Position numbers and translations under genes: made by a program
The notes under the pieces: model-generated
The model's input: only the letters and a program-made list of their open reading frames with translations
The model's database searches: none
What the model was told of the DNA's origin: nothing
Shown here: positions 12,601-27,600 of the stretch, piece after piece
Numbering within the stretch: position 1 is the first letter of the stretch
Layout of the letters: each line of letters starts with the position of its first letter
Assembly: GCF_015706575.1 (NCBI RefSeq)
Contig: NW_024037058.1
Span: forward strand, 3,589,754 to 3,653,753
DNA: 64,000 nucleotides
Direction of reading: 5' to 3'
Source: Patiria miniata
Lineage: Eukaryota > Echinodermata > Asteroidea > Valvatida > Asterinidae

Positions 12601-15600
12601 ATTGTGTCAAAATATTAGGAGGGTTCACCAAAGTTTGATCACACGTGTGACATCAGATGTAACAATGTCATCTGGCCCATACAGGAAATTCACACTTTCC
12701 TCCAAAGTTCTAAGGACACACAGCAATACTTATTTTGGAGTAAGACTAGTCTTGTGTGATTTACAGAATGCGTGAACAATGTACACCCTCTGCTTTAGTT
12801 GTACTAAATGGGAACTGTTCTGTGGTCATGTGTGAGATATTTTAATTGGTGACATATGTGTCATTTTGTAATTGTAATTATGCTAATTTATCTACGAAAA
12901 AGATCAACTTATGAAACTGTTTAAGAAGTTTGCATCTTTACTAACGAGCAACACTTTAGTGAACAATAATCATTTATATTACATCACATCCAAAAATAAT
13001 AATTAAGGTTCAATTTGTGAAGATTTGCCCAGTCATGAAAAGCCATTGTTGGACCGTCTCGTATTCAAGTCTGTCACAAATCCTCACAAGGCTATCACAA
13101 GTCACAAGAACTGTCACAGTTCAAGTGTGACAACTGCTTCCTTTGTAATAGTTTTTCCTCTGTTGTGACTGGACTTGTGAATGGACTTGTGACTGGGTTT
13201 ATGACTGGCCTTGTGACTGGACTTGTGACTGGACTTGTGACTGGACTTGTGACTGGACTTGTGACTGGACTTGTGACTGGACTTGTGACTGGACTTGTGG
13301 TTGGACTTGTGACTGGACTTGTGGTTGGACTTGTGACTGGACTTGTGACTGGACTTGTGACTGGACTTGTGACTGGACTTGTGACTGGACTTGTGACTGG
13401 ACTTGTGACTGGACTTGTGACTGGACTTGTGACTGGTCTTGTGACTGGACTTGTGACTGGACTTGTGACTGGACTTGTGACTGGACTTGTGACTGGGTTT
13501 ATGACTGGCCTTGTGACAGGACTTGTGACTGGACTTGTGACTGGACTTGTGACTGGTCTTGTGAATGGTCTTGTGTACGGACTTGTGGCTGGATGTATAA
13601 GGGATGAGCGCAATTTATTATTATGTTGGAATTTTTTTCACTACAAGTGATGTTTTCATTTTGGAAACTTTGTATTACCTTTCTGCTTTTGTTGTTCCAT
13701 GCTGAACAGTGAATGATTAACTGTAAATCTAATATGAATTTCCATATTCATGAGTACAGCAGTGATGTCACCACCACAACAGCTGATTGTTATACACTTG
13801 TATGTAAAAAGAACTTGCATTGGGGTGATTTGCTAACTCTTTTGTATTTTCTAAAAAACTTGGTTGCATTTCTGGAATGCATTTCAACAGCGGCCTCATG
13901 TGTCAAGAAATATACCAAAACTTAAATGTTCTATAAAAAAAATAAAAAATAAGAGATTACGATTTCAAATCAGAAATGTGATTGCTATTTTCTGAGCTCA
14001 GTCTATCAGCATAAATGTAAAATAAATCCATAAAAAGATGAATCCATAAAAATATTTGAGTGAAATATTCACGGCAGTGATTTGTACTTCGAATGCAGAT
14101 TTGCTAGTTTGAACCACTCAGACACCCCCTCGTACTTCAAGCATTGGACCCACGACATGGATGCTGCCCTCGTGTGTTACGTGGATCGTCTGTGTCGTAA
14201 ATTCTCCATCACTCCGGCCCGTCTGCACCCGCATGAGGTGTACTTCACGGAGGATGATCTCGTCAACCCAAAGTTTGCTCCATTGCAAGGTGATTAGAAT
14301 ACACAGACATAAAATAGTTGTACAGGGTCTAAATACAAAATTGTTGAAGACATGAAATAGTTTGGACATGGATGAGTTTAGGCCCCATCTCGATAATGAA
14401 TGATCGTCGGTACCCCGTTCTTTCTGAAGGATCCTGCAGACTTTTTTAACAAAAGAGCCCTTGACAACCCGTCCTGGCACGGGCCAGAACGCTTCATTTA
14501 AATAACAAAAGGTGTGAATATGCCCGATCTTCTGCAGACCCGCCGGGCCAGGCTCAGTGCCAGAGAGATCATTTAAATATGAATGGCCGGTTAGTCTGCA
14601 GAATACCGACCTGCAAAACCGCAACTACTTAGCCATGTTGTGAGCCTCGCCTCGTGAGCACATGAAGGAATGTGATGTGACTAGTATTATACTTGTGCGG
14701 TAATGTACATGTACTGTATACGGGTTCTACGATTCAACCTAACGCACGCAAAACGAAGTCAAAATTACGTCTTCATTCAAACTAAATTAAATATGCGCCA
14801 AAAATTGGCGTTGGCTTTCGCGCTAGTGAGACCGGCCTTATTCTTCTTTTTTTTGTCACCGACATTCACGAATTCTCTTACCAGAACCTAAACAACGAGA
14901 GGAGTTAATAAGCAAAAACATTTGTCACGATATAAAAAAAATACTTTTAATTTAGTCAACTGCGCGACGGCCCCTTTTAAAAGCGCTAAAAAATGCGACC
15001 CCACAAAATTATCTTGGTTTGGATGGAAAAAAAAACATTACGATCGATACCGACTTCAAAACAAAAAATGGTCAAATGCAAAATCCAAAAATGAAGGGGG
15101 CCTAGTATAAGCCTTTTCAGCAAGTAATTTTTTTCTGGTATTATTCAAAAAAAAAACCATGGTGGTTTAACGCCAGTTTTCGTACAATACGTACGTGTTC
15201 GATCCGACGGTTTCGATTGTAATAATAGAGAGGCACAAGTACAAGTAACCACGGAGAAATAACTCCATGGTACAACAGAGGCGAAACGAGCAAATTGTGG
15301 CTGACAACGGTCGCGAGAGTTGGAACCAGACTGATAGTCTACTACCTTTGTGTGGAGCGGGATCGGCCGTTGTCAGACTTGTTTGACACGTGGTAATGTG
15401 CACGTATTATCCCTGTTGCTGTGTTGTGCAGTGTGGAGCGGGATCTGAACTATACTTTGACCGTGCCAAACGCGTAGCGAGCGGTGGGCTGTGTGGCATT
15501 GTGTCTGGCCGCATCGCGGTGTTTTCTCCGCGTGTCCGGACAGAATAAAGGTCCAGGGAATAAAATCGCAACTTTGTTGTTATGATTGGTACAAACCTGA

Positions 15601-18600
15601 CTTAAAAATCAACTTATTGTTAATTAAATGAGGATTCGTTGGACATCAAACATTCTGCTATGTATTAAAAATTTGCTTGGCCTAATATATATAATATACA
15701 TGTGTATTAACATTTCTTTGTCGATTTCTGAGTAGGTAGTCAAGAAGCCACCATTTACTTGACGAGACGGGGAGACCATCACAAGTTACCACGTCATGGC
15801 AATGATATGAAATGTTGTTCAAAAATATTTAGACTTCATCAAGAGACCCTTCGGTATTCATTATAATATAATTATTTGTAATTAATGTAGAGTAATAAAG
15901 CATTCGAAGAATTAATGCCCCACACCCCCAAAATAGTAATTATCCTACCGAAGTTCCATAATTATGCATTGTCATTTTCATAAATTTAATTTGACTGTGC
16001 GAGGTATTAGAGAGTTCATTTCCGCAATCTAGAATGTAAGAAAAATGATGAGTGTAGGCTAATCATGTTCCTTGCTCTATCGTGTAATGAATATGTAAGA
16101 AATATTGAAAACTAAACAACGTACATGTAGTAGTTTTAGAAAATACAGCATAAAGTTTAAGTCTCTATGCTTTTAAAAATATATATATTGTGTTCTTTAT
16201 GAAATAATATGGTGTCATTCACTTCTGAATGTGACATCGAAATCAACGAATAATAAAGTTTGTTTTACTGCGGCCGAGCAATTTTTTTTAATGGGAGCTA
16301 AAAAAATATTAAAAGAATAAAAACTAATTTTCAGAGGGTAGAAAATGACTTTGCACAAGAAAACAACTTGGTCGTGTAGGCCTATTGCACAGTTTTAGGA
16401 GTACACCAATATCTAGTGCAGACAAAAGAGAACGAGTAGATGAACTTAAATCACCCAATATCATTATGGAAGACTTTTTGGTAGAAACTGACTCATGAAT
16501 ATTTACGAGGGCCTTCACTGCACGTCACTGGTTTCCTTGACAATTATGTTGCTATGATGGAAGTGTTTGAGAAATCCGCATGAATTTCAACCGTGATGAG
16601 TTTTGGGCGGTCCTAGCTGTGCCGCTTTTTATGACCTATCAGCCATGTCGACTGAAACAGTTTTGCTCGGATGTTGGCATCGGGTCTTCTCATTGGTGGT
16701 AGAATTTCGTAGCCATGACGATATACATGTTTGTCTTGTTTCCCACGCTCTGTTTGGCAATGACCCAACCCTTTCCCACAAAGGCCAGGATAGATTGGAG
16801 TTGTCAACGGCTGTTTACCGTGCAGGCGTATGAGTTGGGCTGGGGAGTTTATTATTAGACAGCTGTGCCTACGTACCGGTGCGGGCATGGCCCGGCCGGG
16901 GAATAAAATTTTTAACCAGTGCGATGTTCATTTCTCGAAAATATTTACCCCGAACTTAGTTCATTACATTTTGCATTTGATGAGGTTGTTCACATGCCTA
17001 ATTTTTGAAATCGTTTTATTGTTATACAATCATAAATATTGATATTTTATATTTAATAAAAAACCATGCGTTTTATATAAATTAGAGTGACCATGCACGG
17101 TGACGTGACTATAATATTATGCCCCATTATTTTATCATTCTATCTAACCGCACTCTTCTACTCAAAATCAGTCCGTATTTAATCCAAAAAGTTTACTATC
17201 CAGTTATAAAACACTTTAGGTTAATATGATTTCAAACGATTCTGTTAATACTAATAATCCTGCAAAGCGATGGAGCATGTGGTCTAGATCATAGATGGAG
17301 TCAACGTCGGATCCTCACTAGTCGAATACCAAACTGTCATGACCATCGGGATTCGAATTAAATGTGCAACTTGGAGAAGGAAATTCCATTTGTCCAAGGT
17401 GTTGAAGCTGTACCACTACTTGCAGTAGTACGACGCAGCAAAATGTCCCCTTTTGTCACTAACTTGGTGAAATGTGCACGAAGTCTGTGCGTCAGGTCCT
17501 GCATCTTGCATGTGCGGTCGGCAAACTAAAATGCATACCGTTTTGGATGTGTCGTCGACGCGTCGTGTTACCAGGATCACAGCCACTTGAATTAGTACGC
17601 AATTGAATTTGGGAGCTGACTATTTGCGTTGCGTGCTGTGGGGAAATCCCCGCCAGCAAAACGGCTGTTTCATGTATTCTTTTCTTAAAACATTTTACTA
17701 CTTGGCCTTTTTTATGTACGTCAAAAAAATAAGAATTGAATCGCATAGACCCTCACAATTCTTTCCAAGCGTTAAGCAGTGATTTACAACCCGGAATGTT
17801 GCCCATCTCAATTTGTGTTCATTCAAATTTTCAAATGGTAATTCTTATAGAAGCATAAAACTTCTAAAATCTTCAGAATTTCGCGGCAAACTTACGTGAC
17901 ACATCGTTTTTTATTTCATTGCGATGAAGTGGAGAACTTCCAAAACATTAATTTGCATTGAAATACGGCAATCTCGGAGCAAAATGCAGTGAAATATTTT
18001 GTTAGAATGACAAAAAAAGAGGGGTTAACCTGGCAGTTCTCTTACGCAGTGATTATGTTCCATGTACCATCGGCTTTTGCTACGATCTTTGTAAGAAAAC
18101 TCGGTTCAAAGCCTAAAGGTTTCGGTGAAATTAACATTCATATACGGCCAGTTCATATTCTTGCCATGAAATAAATTATTATATTAATTACAGAAACCTT
18201 TCTGGAAACGTTTGCAGATGACGAATTCGCTTCGATCTTCGCTCCGCTATTATATTCACTTGTATTTAAAAGGCCGGTTCCTGCTCACACAATCATAATG
18301 TACAATGTTTTGTTTGATAACAAAACGGAACGACTTTCTGCGTACCGACCGTGTGTATTCATGAGGTCTACATTGACTCATGTTTATTCATTGCATCATT
18401 GTTGAGATAACAAAAGCACACGGCTGGTCTAGCTCATTAAAGTTGCTGTGCTTGAACGCACACACCCGTCCAGTCTGCAGATTCCTGCCCTCCTTGACAA
18501 CTGCAGACTGATCGTCCGGAACGCAGACAGAACGGGAAATAACGGGCATTCATTATCGAGATGGGGCCTTAGACATGAAAGGGTTTAGATAGTTGTGACA

Positions 18601-21600
18601 TAAAATAGTTTACACATGAATAGTTGAAGATATGAAATAATTGTTGACATGGAATAATTGTAGACATGGAATAGTTTAGACATATAACAGTTTAATGGAC
18701 AGTAAAACAATTGTTAACATGAAACAGTTTGCTAACATAAATATTTGAAAATGTGAAATAATTTTAGACACACGGTATTTAACATTTTAGACGTTATAAT
18801 GTGAAATCATTTTGCACGTGAAACAGTTGTTCTAACATAAATATTTGAAAATGTGAAATAATTTTAGACGTATAACAGTTATTGACATGAAATAGTTTAG
18901 ACATGAATAGTTCAGACATGAAATAGTTCAGACATGAAATAGTTCAGACATGAAATAGTTTAGACAGGAAATAGTTTAGATATAAAATAGTTTACATATG
19001 AAATAGTTAAGACATGAAATAGTGTAGACATGAATTAGTTTAGACAGGAAATAGTTTAGATATGAAATAGTTTACGTATGAAATAGTTTAGACATGAAAT
19101 ACTTTTGGACAGGAAATAGTTTAGATATGAAATAGTTTAGACATCAAACAGTTTTAACCCTTTAGCCCTTTTGCTGCCTCAATTTACCCTGCTTGTTACT
19201 CCTCATACCGCCCCAAACCACACCAGCTATGGCTTCATGGAGGAGTGAATACAATGTAATACAATTTAATACAAGTGCTAAAGGGTTAACCAGTTCGCGC
19301 TGGAGGCCGTGTGTACACACAAAAGTTTTGACAGATAAACACGCAGAGAGCGAGGCCGGAAATATCTGTCAGCAACCCGCTCTCAGCGAGCGAGGCCGGA
19401 AATATGAGTGTGCTGCCCGAGGCTGATGACTTCAACCCGTCTGGCTTGAGGTCGGGTGAAAAGCAATCCCGTGCCTCGTTCTGTTCTTGTCAAAATAATC
19501 CCGACGTGAACTGGTTAAATAGTTTGATCAATTTAGTTACTGAGCATTGTGCCTCGTTCCTGAGGACGTAGTGGCCGTGTAAAATACTTTTAAAACAAAT
19601 AAATTGATTGAGCGTTCCTTTATTGTTATTTTCTGCAATCAGGTGTTCCACTGGAGGTTCTCCGTCTGCGCTTTGCCCTCCTCCAGTCGCTTAGCAACAA
19701 TCTAGAGGCATATTTCCTGCCTCTGGTTGACCTACGACCTTCTCAGACCCTCTCCTTGAGCACGGCTGCCCTTATATCTAGGGCTAGGAGGATTCTGTTC
19801 TATGACACTAAGATCAAGTTTTTCAATGCCATCTTGGATGCCACGGCTCAGCGCAACTTGGACCAGGCGGCTCCGGAGATTACCCTGGACCCCCTGGAGA
19901 TTGTAGGAGGTAAGGTTTATGGACAAACGTCTTGCTGCATCTTTCACATTAATGGAAGAAATTTGAGTTTGCTTCGGAACTATATGAATTTTTTTTTAAT
20001 GCGCACTGCATATATTAGGCCAAATGGGTGCACACACATTACACAACCAATACGATTTCGCCTAGATGTGTTCCGACGGGCTCGTGGATGATATTGGTTG
20101 GTCGTGATAACGTGACGGCGGGTTATCGCGGCAGCTGGTTATCACGTAACAAACTATAACAACGTCTAGCCCCTAGACTAGTTTGGCCCCTGCAAACATG
20201 CCAAACGCAATTGGAATTATAATGTCACAGAAAAAGAAGTGTTTTTAAAATGGCAGTGTCCATGTGCTACAAGTTGCATTATGGGAAAAACAGCTCCTTA
20301 AATTCACAAAAAATTGGATCCATTTCTTGTTTGACACCAGCCGATGCCCAGGACTGCCTAGCTACCCAGTTCTGTCAGGCAGCCAGACAGCTGTCCATCG
20401 TTCCTTCCTCCAAGCTTTGTGTCAAGATTGCAAGTGGGGGGGACCCTACATATGCGTTCAACGTTAGGCTAACAGGCGAAGAGGTCCATGGAACAAGTAA
20501 GTCAGGTTTTTTTTTAACCCTCTGTGTGAGTGTGGCCTCTATTTATGCATGGTTACCGGACCGTACTGCAGTTTGTAGTACATGTTGTAAAAGGTGTCAA
20601 AATTTACTGAACTAGTTGCTGTCTATCAAATATATACGTTGTAAATTAGTTAAACGGCTGTAAACAGCCATTACTTGAGCTTACTGACTAGTCTTGTTGA
20701 CAGAATGATTTATTTTGTTATAAAATTCTGCAAGACATTCAAAATCTAGTATATGAGAGCCCATTTCATAAGCTTTCTTTTAGTACAAGAATCATTCGAA
20801 TCACCCATGTACTTTTCAAGTTACAGAATTTTAAAAACAACCACCGTTTGAAAGTTCTATCCATGGCCATGGACAGAACTTCCAAACTTTCAAACTTTTT
20901 TCTGTGATCCATGCATGGATCACACAAAAAAACGTGTGCATTCTTTCAGCAAGATGAAAACAATTCACACACATCCCTATGTGGTTTGTTTTTGTTTTGC
21001 TGAAAGAATACTTACGTTTTTGTGATTTGGGACAGAACTTTAAAACGGTGGTTGGGTTTAAAATTCTGTAACTTGAAAAGTACTTGAGTGATTTGAATGA
21101 TTCTTGGACTAAAAGAAGCTAATTAATTGGGCTTTTATATCCTAGATTTTGAAAATGCTACATGCTGAACTTAGCAATCGTCCTGACATTTGGTTTTCAG
21201 GTTTTTTACTCACCCTATAGTTATCATCGGGGAACTCTGCAATATTTGTGTTAATGAACAGTTTGCACTTGGGTACAATATGCATATGATAATTCCAGAG
21301 AAATTATTCAAATCGAAATCTGGTAATTCTTTTTCTTCTTCGTAGGTGGTTCCTTTAGGCATTTCCTAGGTCAGGTGACCCGTGAGCTGCAGAGCTCCAC
21401 CCTAGGTCTGCTCGTCCTGTGCCCTAGTGCGGGAACCGGCCGAAATAAAGGCAGATATTTAATGAGGCCGGGCGCCATCACGTTCCCGGAGGAGAAACTT
21501 CTGGAGTTCTTTGGACTGGTAATTGTTTGTTTGTTTGTTTTTTGGTTAATTGAAAAACATTAAACACTTTTGAAAGCGTAGTTTTATGTAAAACTTGATC

Positions 21601-24600
21601 AGCACATTGCGTATGTTCCAATATTCGATCAAGTCCAAGTTAGAATAACCAAATAACAAATTATTAGAAATGCACAGCACTACCAAAGGCCTTGCAAAAT
21701 TGCCAATAGATCGACTAACTTGAAATTAAAAATTGAAAAATTAGATGTGTTTTTAAGCTCTGGTAGGAGCTTCGACATGCCACTTGGTGGTCAGTCGGTC
21801 AGTCTGTCTGTCTGTCTGTCTGTCCCCAAAAATTGACCAAAATATTTGACCAAAAATTGACCAAATGCCATGCCGTCATCAGTAAATGCACTCTTGAGAC
21901 GAAAGTAATCGGAAAACGGGTTTTGCCTCGATCGATGCGCATTCGCGTCTATTTTGCATATATATGTCTGTCCCTGGAAAATTGACCAAAAGCGAGCCCC
22001 CTAAGTGAAATAAATATAACTATCAAGTTTTAATTTAACGGGGAAAAAAGAAGAAAAAAAATGAAATACTTAATACAAAATTGTTTGTAACAATTTGTAA
22101 AGTTGTTTATGAAAATTTTGTAAATGGAGGCAAGATAATGTGCAGTAATGTTATAGTCTTTGTTTATATGGGAAATTGAGGGGCTTTTTTTGTCAATTTT
22201 CAGTGCCTGATTTTCGCGCGGGACGGCGGCGCAGGCTTGTATGCACAATCATTTCATGCAAGACTTCCATGCAAGGCAGCCAGAGCTTATTGTGCACTCG
22301 CACTTGTATTTTTCTGAGGAAGTTTTGCAGTGGGTTTCCATATCAAAATTTGGACATACATATACTCTTTCCTTCCTTACCCTCAGCTCCTCGGCATCGC
22401 TCTAAGAGCAGACATCCCCCTAGCCTTGGATCTACTGCCGTCGTTCTGGAAGTGTCTGGTTGGAGCCCCGTTGGACCCTGAGAGGGATCTTGAAGAAGCT
22501 GACTGTATCACCTACAGCTACCTCAAGAGATTGACAGAGGTAGAGCTTTTTCGCCATCAGCAAAATAGCCTTCGTTTTTGTTCTAATTTGTTTTTTACTT
22601 CTTTTTCTTCTTCTTCTTGTTCCCACAAATCCCATAGACTTTGTACATGTTTCCTTCTCTGTGCCACTTTTGAACTTCAGTTTTAATGAAACTTGGTACA
22701 GACTCAGAACCCACAGTGAACTCATGCATGGACACGTGATGTCATCATGACATCATCACGTGACATGTGACGTCATCTGAAAGGTACATTTTTGAGCGAG
22801 CTATATCTACAGAACTACAGGGTCGATCGGATTGATACTTGATATACACATAGGGATTTGTATAAGATGAAAATTGACATCAACATCAACAATGCCAAAA
22901 GGCCCTATGTTCTGCTCATCAAACAGGCATACCGCTAGTATTTGTTCCGTATTGTTATCACAGTAACAAAATTTGAATTTTTTTCTTGATAATGCCAGGT
23001 TCAGAGTGAAGCAGAGTTTGACGCGCTGTGCGCCGAGGTCTCCTCCCATCATGCACCTGAGCTGGAGTCACCTGACCCAGACCCCGCCCCTGGGCCATCC
23101 ACTGGCCCCTCCTCCTCCCAGACGGACACGCCTTCTCACAACCTGACGTTTGTTTATAACAGCCTGGGCGGGGCAGAAGTGGAGCTGTGTACGGAGGGGA
23201 GGACTCGACGAGTCGGGTGGGTCACCAGGAAGATTAGTCAAAATCCAGTCTCTATGGAATACCGTATCATGTATTCATTACAAAATAGATTTAAACACAT
23301 TCAATTGTTGACCTCCTGTTGTACTATTAATACCCAAACTTTTGGGGGGAAAACCCATTAGTGCGCCAGCAGAAGAGGGCGCATTTTTACCACTTTTGAG
23401 AGCTCTGTGGACGGGACACACAGCGCACTGTACTGGTTCGCACGCGAAGTACGCACGACTTCCTGAATGTGTAAAAGCTATTAGCCACAGTGTCTTCGCG
23501 TGAGCGTCAGGCATCGTCGGCGCGCAAATACGTTCGAATATAACTTGCGATGGTCTCCCAGACTAATCCCCGCCCCCAATAACTTTGGATCATTCGAAAT
23601 ACGCAGTGGATGAACCGGGAACCAGTCTAGGTCTCTCCAAACTCTCCTTTCCTGGCCGTTGAAGGCGTACTTGTGCACGGAGTGCATAGGATACATTATT
23701 ACAGTTTAGCCACTATAGCCAGTGGTATTTTCTATGACAATTGCTTATTTAGGCGTGTGTATCAGAACCGGGTACCCGAGTACCCGACCGTTGATGTCAG
23801 GAACCGGTTCCAGATAATGGGATCGGGTACCGGTAACCAACTTTGCAAATTACGTTGTGATTTCTAAGACAATGAAAAAGAAATGTTTTACATGCCATTT
23901 GTGGGGAATTTTCCAAAATGAAAACCAGGCTACATGCAAAACCAAAGCAGATGTCACGTTTAAGTGCATTTCGATGCACCACATGACGCTTGCGAAAGTT
24001 GCAGTTTGTACTGCAAAGCTATGAAGACCTTCGGTCAACTTGATAATTACGGGTACATGGTTAACCGTGGCTTACCTCAATAGGTACCTGGTTCCCTTAC
24101 AACCCGAAAATGTACATCCTAATGCTTATTGTAAAACAGGATTTGGCTCAGTGTCAAGTCAGTTTTAAACGTACTTGTTTAAAACCGGCCAAGCACATAC
24201 CGGTATTTATTCCCTTATATATTCATTGATGAATCCATAAAACCATATACAGGGTGAGTAAAAAAAAGTGAACCCAAATGTTGGGACCATTGTTTTAGTG
24301 AAGCTCTTCATGTAGCACTTTCAAAATCTAGGATACGAAAGCCCAATTCATAAGCTTTCTTTTAGTACAAGAATCATTCAAATCACTCATGTACTTTTGA
24401 AGGTACGGAATTTGAAACACAACCACCATTTTAAAGTTCTGTCTACGGATCACAAAAAGGTTTAAGTGTTCTTTCAGCAACATGAAAACAAATCACATAG
24501 GGATGTGTGCAAATTGTTTTTCTTTTGTTGAAAGAATGCACACTTTTTTTGTGATCTGTAGACAGAACTTTAAAATGGTGGTTGTGTTTAAAAATCCGTA

Positions 24601-27600
24601 ACTTGAAAAGTACATGAGTGATTTGAATGATTCTTGTACTAAAAGAAAGCTGAATTGGGCTTTTATATCCTAGATTTTGAAAGTCTACATGCAGAACTTC
24701 ATTAAAACAATAGTCCCAACATTTGTTTTTCGTTGTTTTTTTTTACTCACCCTGTACAGTGCTGAGGCAGTCTAGGGAGCAACAAGCAGATATTTTGGGG
24801 TAAAATAAGGACTAATTCGTGTCTGTTTGCTTTTGCAGTTGGAAGAATCGCCAGCAGTACATCTCAGCCATACGGGATCTACGTTTGAGAGAGCTAGCCA
24901 GCCCAGAGCGCATGCTAGCAGTCCGTTGTGGGCTAGCATCGGTCATACCAATCCATCTGCTTTGTATGATGACGCCACATGATTTGGAACTCAGAACTTG
25001 TGGCCTACCAACAGTTGATCTGGACTTTTTAAAGGTAAACAAAGAAGAAAAGGAAAAACCCCTATTTTAATCCATATTCCTTTAAAAATGTGGTGAGAGA
25101 TATGAACTTCATCTCTTGAAAATTTTGACGATAAGTCAGTGTACCAGTTATTATTTAAATTTGACTCATAGTTGGCCCAAGTTAGTTTCATTTGGCTCAT
25201 TGGAATTTTTTGTCCAATTGGGAGTTTAGCCCAGTGGTTAGGGTCACGACTCACGATCAAAGGGTCAGTTGTTCGAATTGTATGTTGTGTCCTTGGGCAA
25301 GCTACTTCACCACAACCGGCCTCTCTCAATCCTGTATTGTAATTGGGGAGTAATCTGCATTGGGTGGTGAGTGATAACTGTTTGGAGATGCTATGACATA
25401 ACTCGTCTTCAACACCTACAAAATAGAGCGGCAAGACTGATATTTTGGTAGGGCATGATACATCCAGTGCCCCCTTGTTACGTCGTCTTCATTGGCTGCT
25501 GATCCGTAAGCGTATTGAATTCAAAATCCTTGTCATCGTCTACAAATGCGTTCACTCACAAGCCCCGGATTATCTTCAAAACCTGATTAATTTCACAAAC
25601 CTAGATATGCCACTTGCTCTTCGCTAGACTCAACTCTTCTCACTGTGCCTAAAACCAGAACTCGTACCGGTGATAAAGCGTTTCAAGCCGCTGGACCACG
25701 CCTTTGGAACTGTCTGTCCATCAACATCAGAGAGGCCAAAACCTTGGGCATTTTCAAAGATCTTCTACAAACACACCTGTTTGTCTAATTTCTTGTATTG
25801 CTTTGTACTTCGTTTTGTTACTGATGTTCTGTTTATTGAGTTTCATTGTTCATTGTGTAATTTATTGTATTGCTTTGTACAGCGCTGTGTTCCTTGAAGG
25901 GCGATTTATAAATGCCTAATTGAATTGTATTGTATTGTTATCTGTAATAAACAGGTATTCCATCCAGGAGGAATTGAAATATTCTCAGTCATTTCAGGCC
26001 AAGGAAACCATAGATAAATGCTGCCCTGATGGGCCATATTGGCTAGGAACGGGCTTGTCTTACTTTCACTTACCCCTTGTACCCTTCCACTAGGCCCACA
26101 CCATGTACCAGGTGGGCCTGGTCGAGACAGACACCCACATCCAGTACTTCTGGTCAGCGCTGGAGTCATTCTCCCAAGAAGAGATAGCTCGCTTCATCAA
26201 GTTTGCTTGCAATCAGGACCGCATCCCATGTACCTGCCCATGCCGAGACGGGGAGGCTGATACCAGTCATGTGCCACCCTACCCAATGAAGATAGCCCCA
26301 CCTGATGGAACCGGGGGTGAGTCTCAGAAACTTTCTTGTAGAGTTGTCATTAACTCTTTCAGTGCCCGCGAAATTTGAAAAGTTTAACCCTAAAGTGCCC
26401 AACTTCGAGCGTTTTTTTAATTGTTCAAAATTCTGTAAAAAATTAAGTAAATAAGTTTTACTCACTAAATTTGTTGTTGTTGATCTCTGGTATATCCTCG
26501 GTATATTGGAAAATCAATAGTAGTCACGTACATAGTGATACACCCTGAAACACTGTCGTGCACACAGGGGAATTCCACTTTTTGCAGAAAATACGAGTGT
26601 CAGTGCTGCTCCCTCTTGCAAGAACTCGAATGAAACAAATAAATACAGGTCGTACCTGAATGAAAATGATATTATTAGAAAGAGCGAGAGCGCCCCCTTT
26701 TGATAACATGCTTACTCTACCTCGTACATGTACGAGGTTTGGCGATTTTAAGTACGAACACTACCTCGTACATGTACGAGGTTGGCAATTTCGAACTAAC
26801 AAATATACCTCGTACATGTACGACTTTGGCACTGAAAGAGTTAAGGCAATCATAAGTCAGTAACAAGTGAGTAAGAAATCAACACAGTTAATCACAAGAC
26901 TCAATCGCAAGTCATCACAAGTCAGTCACAAGTCATGTCACAAATCAAGCACAAGCCATTTCAAAATCAAATCATATGTCTATCAGATACAATTCGGCCA
27001 ATTCATAATGCAGTGTGCCACAAAGAGTTTGCCATGGAGAGTCCATTTTTCAAGTTTACGGTCGACAAAACACGGCCCATTTGAATGAGTGTCAGTAGAC
27101 AACTTGAGCTATTTCGTAATAGATTCATATGCTTACGAAACTAGCTTCGAAAAAAGCTAACAATTTCAAATGTCCCGCCCTGCGAATTTGTCGACCATCT
27201 CGCACAATGCACTTGGAAAAATGAACTCCCTGTGTTAAACTCTGGGTGGTGCACTGCATTGTGAATCGCCCAAATTCACAACTCAATTTACAAGTATATC
27301 AAGTCAATCACAATTATATAACTGACATACAGATCCTTGTCATTTGATTTATGGAACTCACATCACGTGACATTCATTATTGCTCCCATTCACGCCGGGG
27401 CTCAAAAAGTCCCATTCGCCCATGGTGAATGGGATTTACTATATTCAACAGTTAGTTTCATCCTTGTTCAGTAGCTCGGTTTTTGTGTGCAAATGCATGC
27501 TGGTGTGCACGTAGCGTGTATTGTTCCCAAGAGCCAGTAGCTAGAGAGTTAGGTTTCGTGAAGGGGTGGTTTTGAAGAGAGAAATACATTTCCCACCAAT

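Noticed and set aside
13165-13650. 161-residue VTGL-repeat open frame on + and a matching repeat frame on the minus strand
   Set aside because: Produced by a 12-bp minisatellite, which stays open in several frames, within a HECTD4 intron; no start context or splice logic.
14118-14624. 168-residue minus-strand open frame
   Set aside because: It is antisense to a HECTD4 exon and runs into the end of the Harbinger-like element; no domain seen.
22733-22775. TGACGTCA/CACGTG-rich imperfect palindrome as a CRE-type regulatory element
   Set aside because: Lies deep in an intron, imperfect, and similar motifs arise in foldback repeats; no support for regulation.
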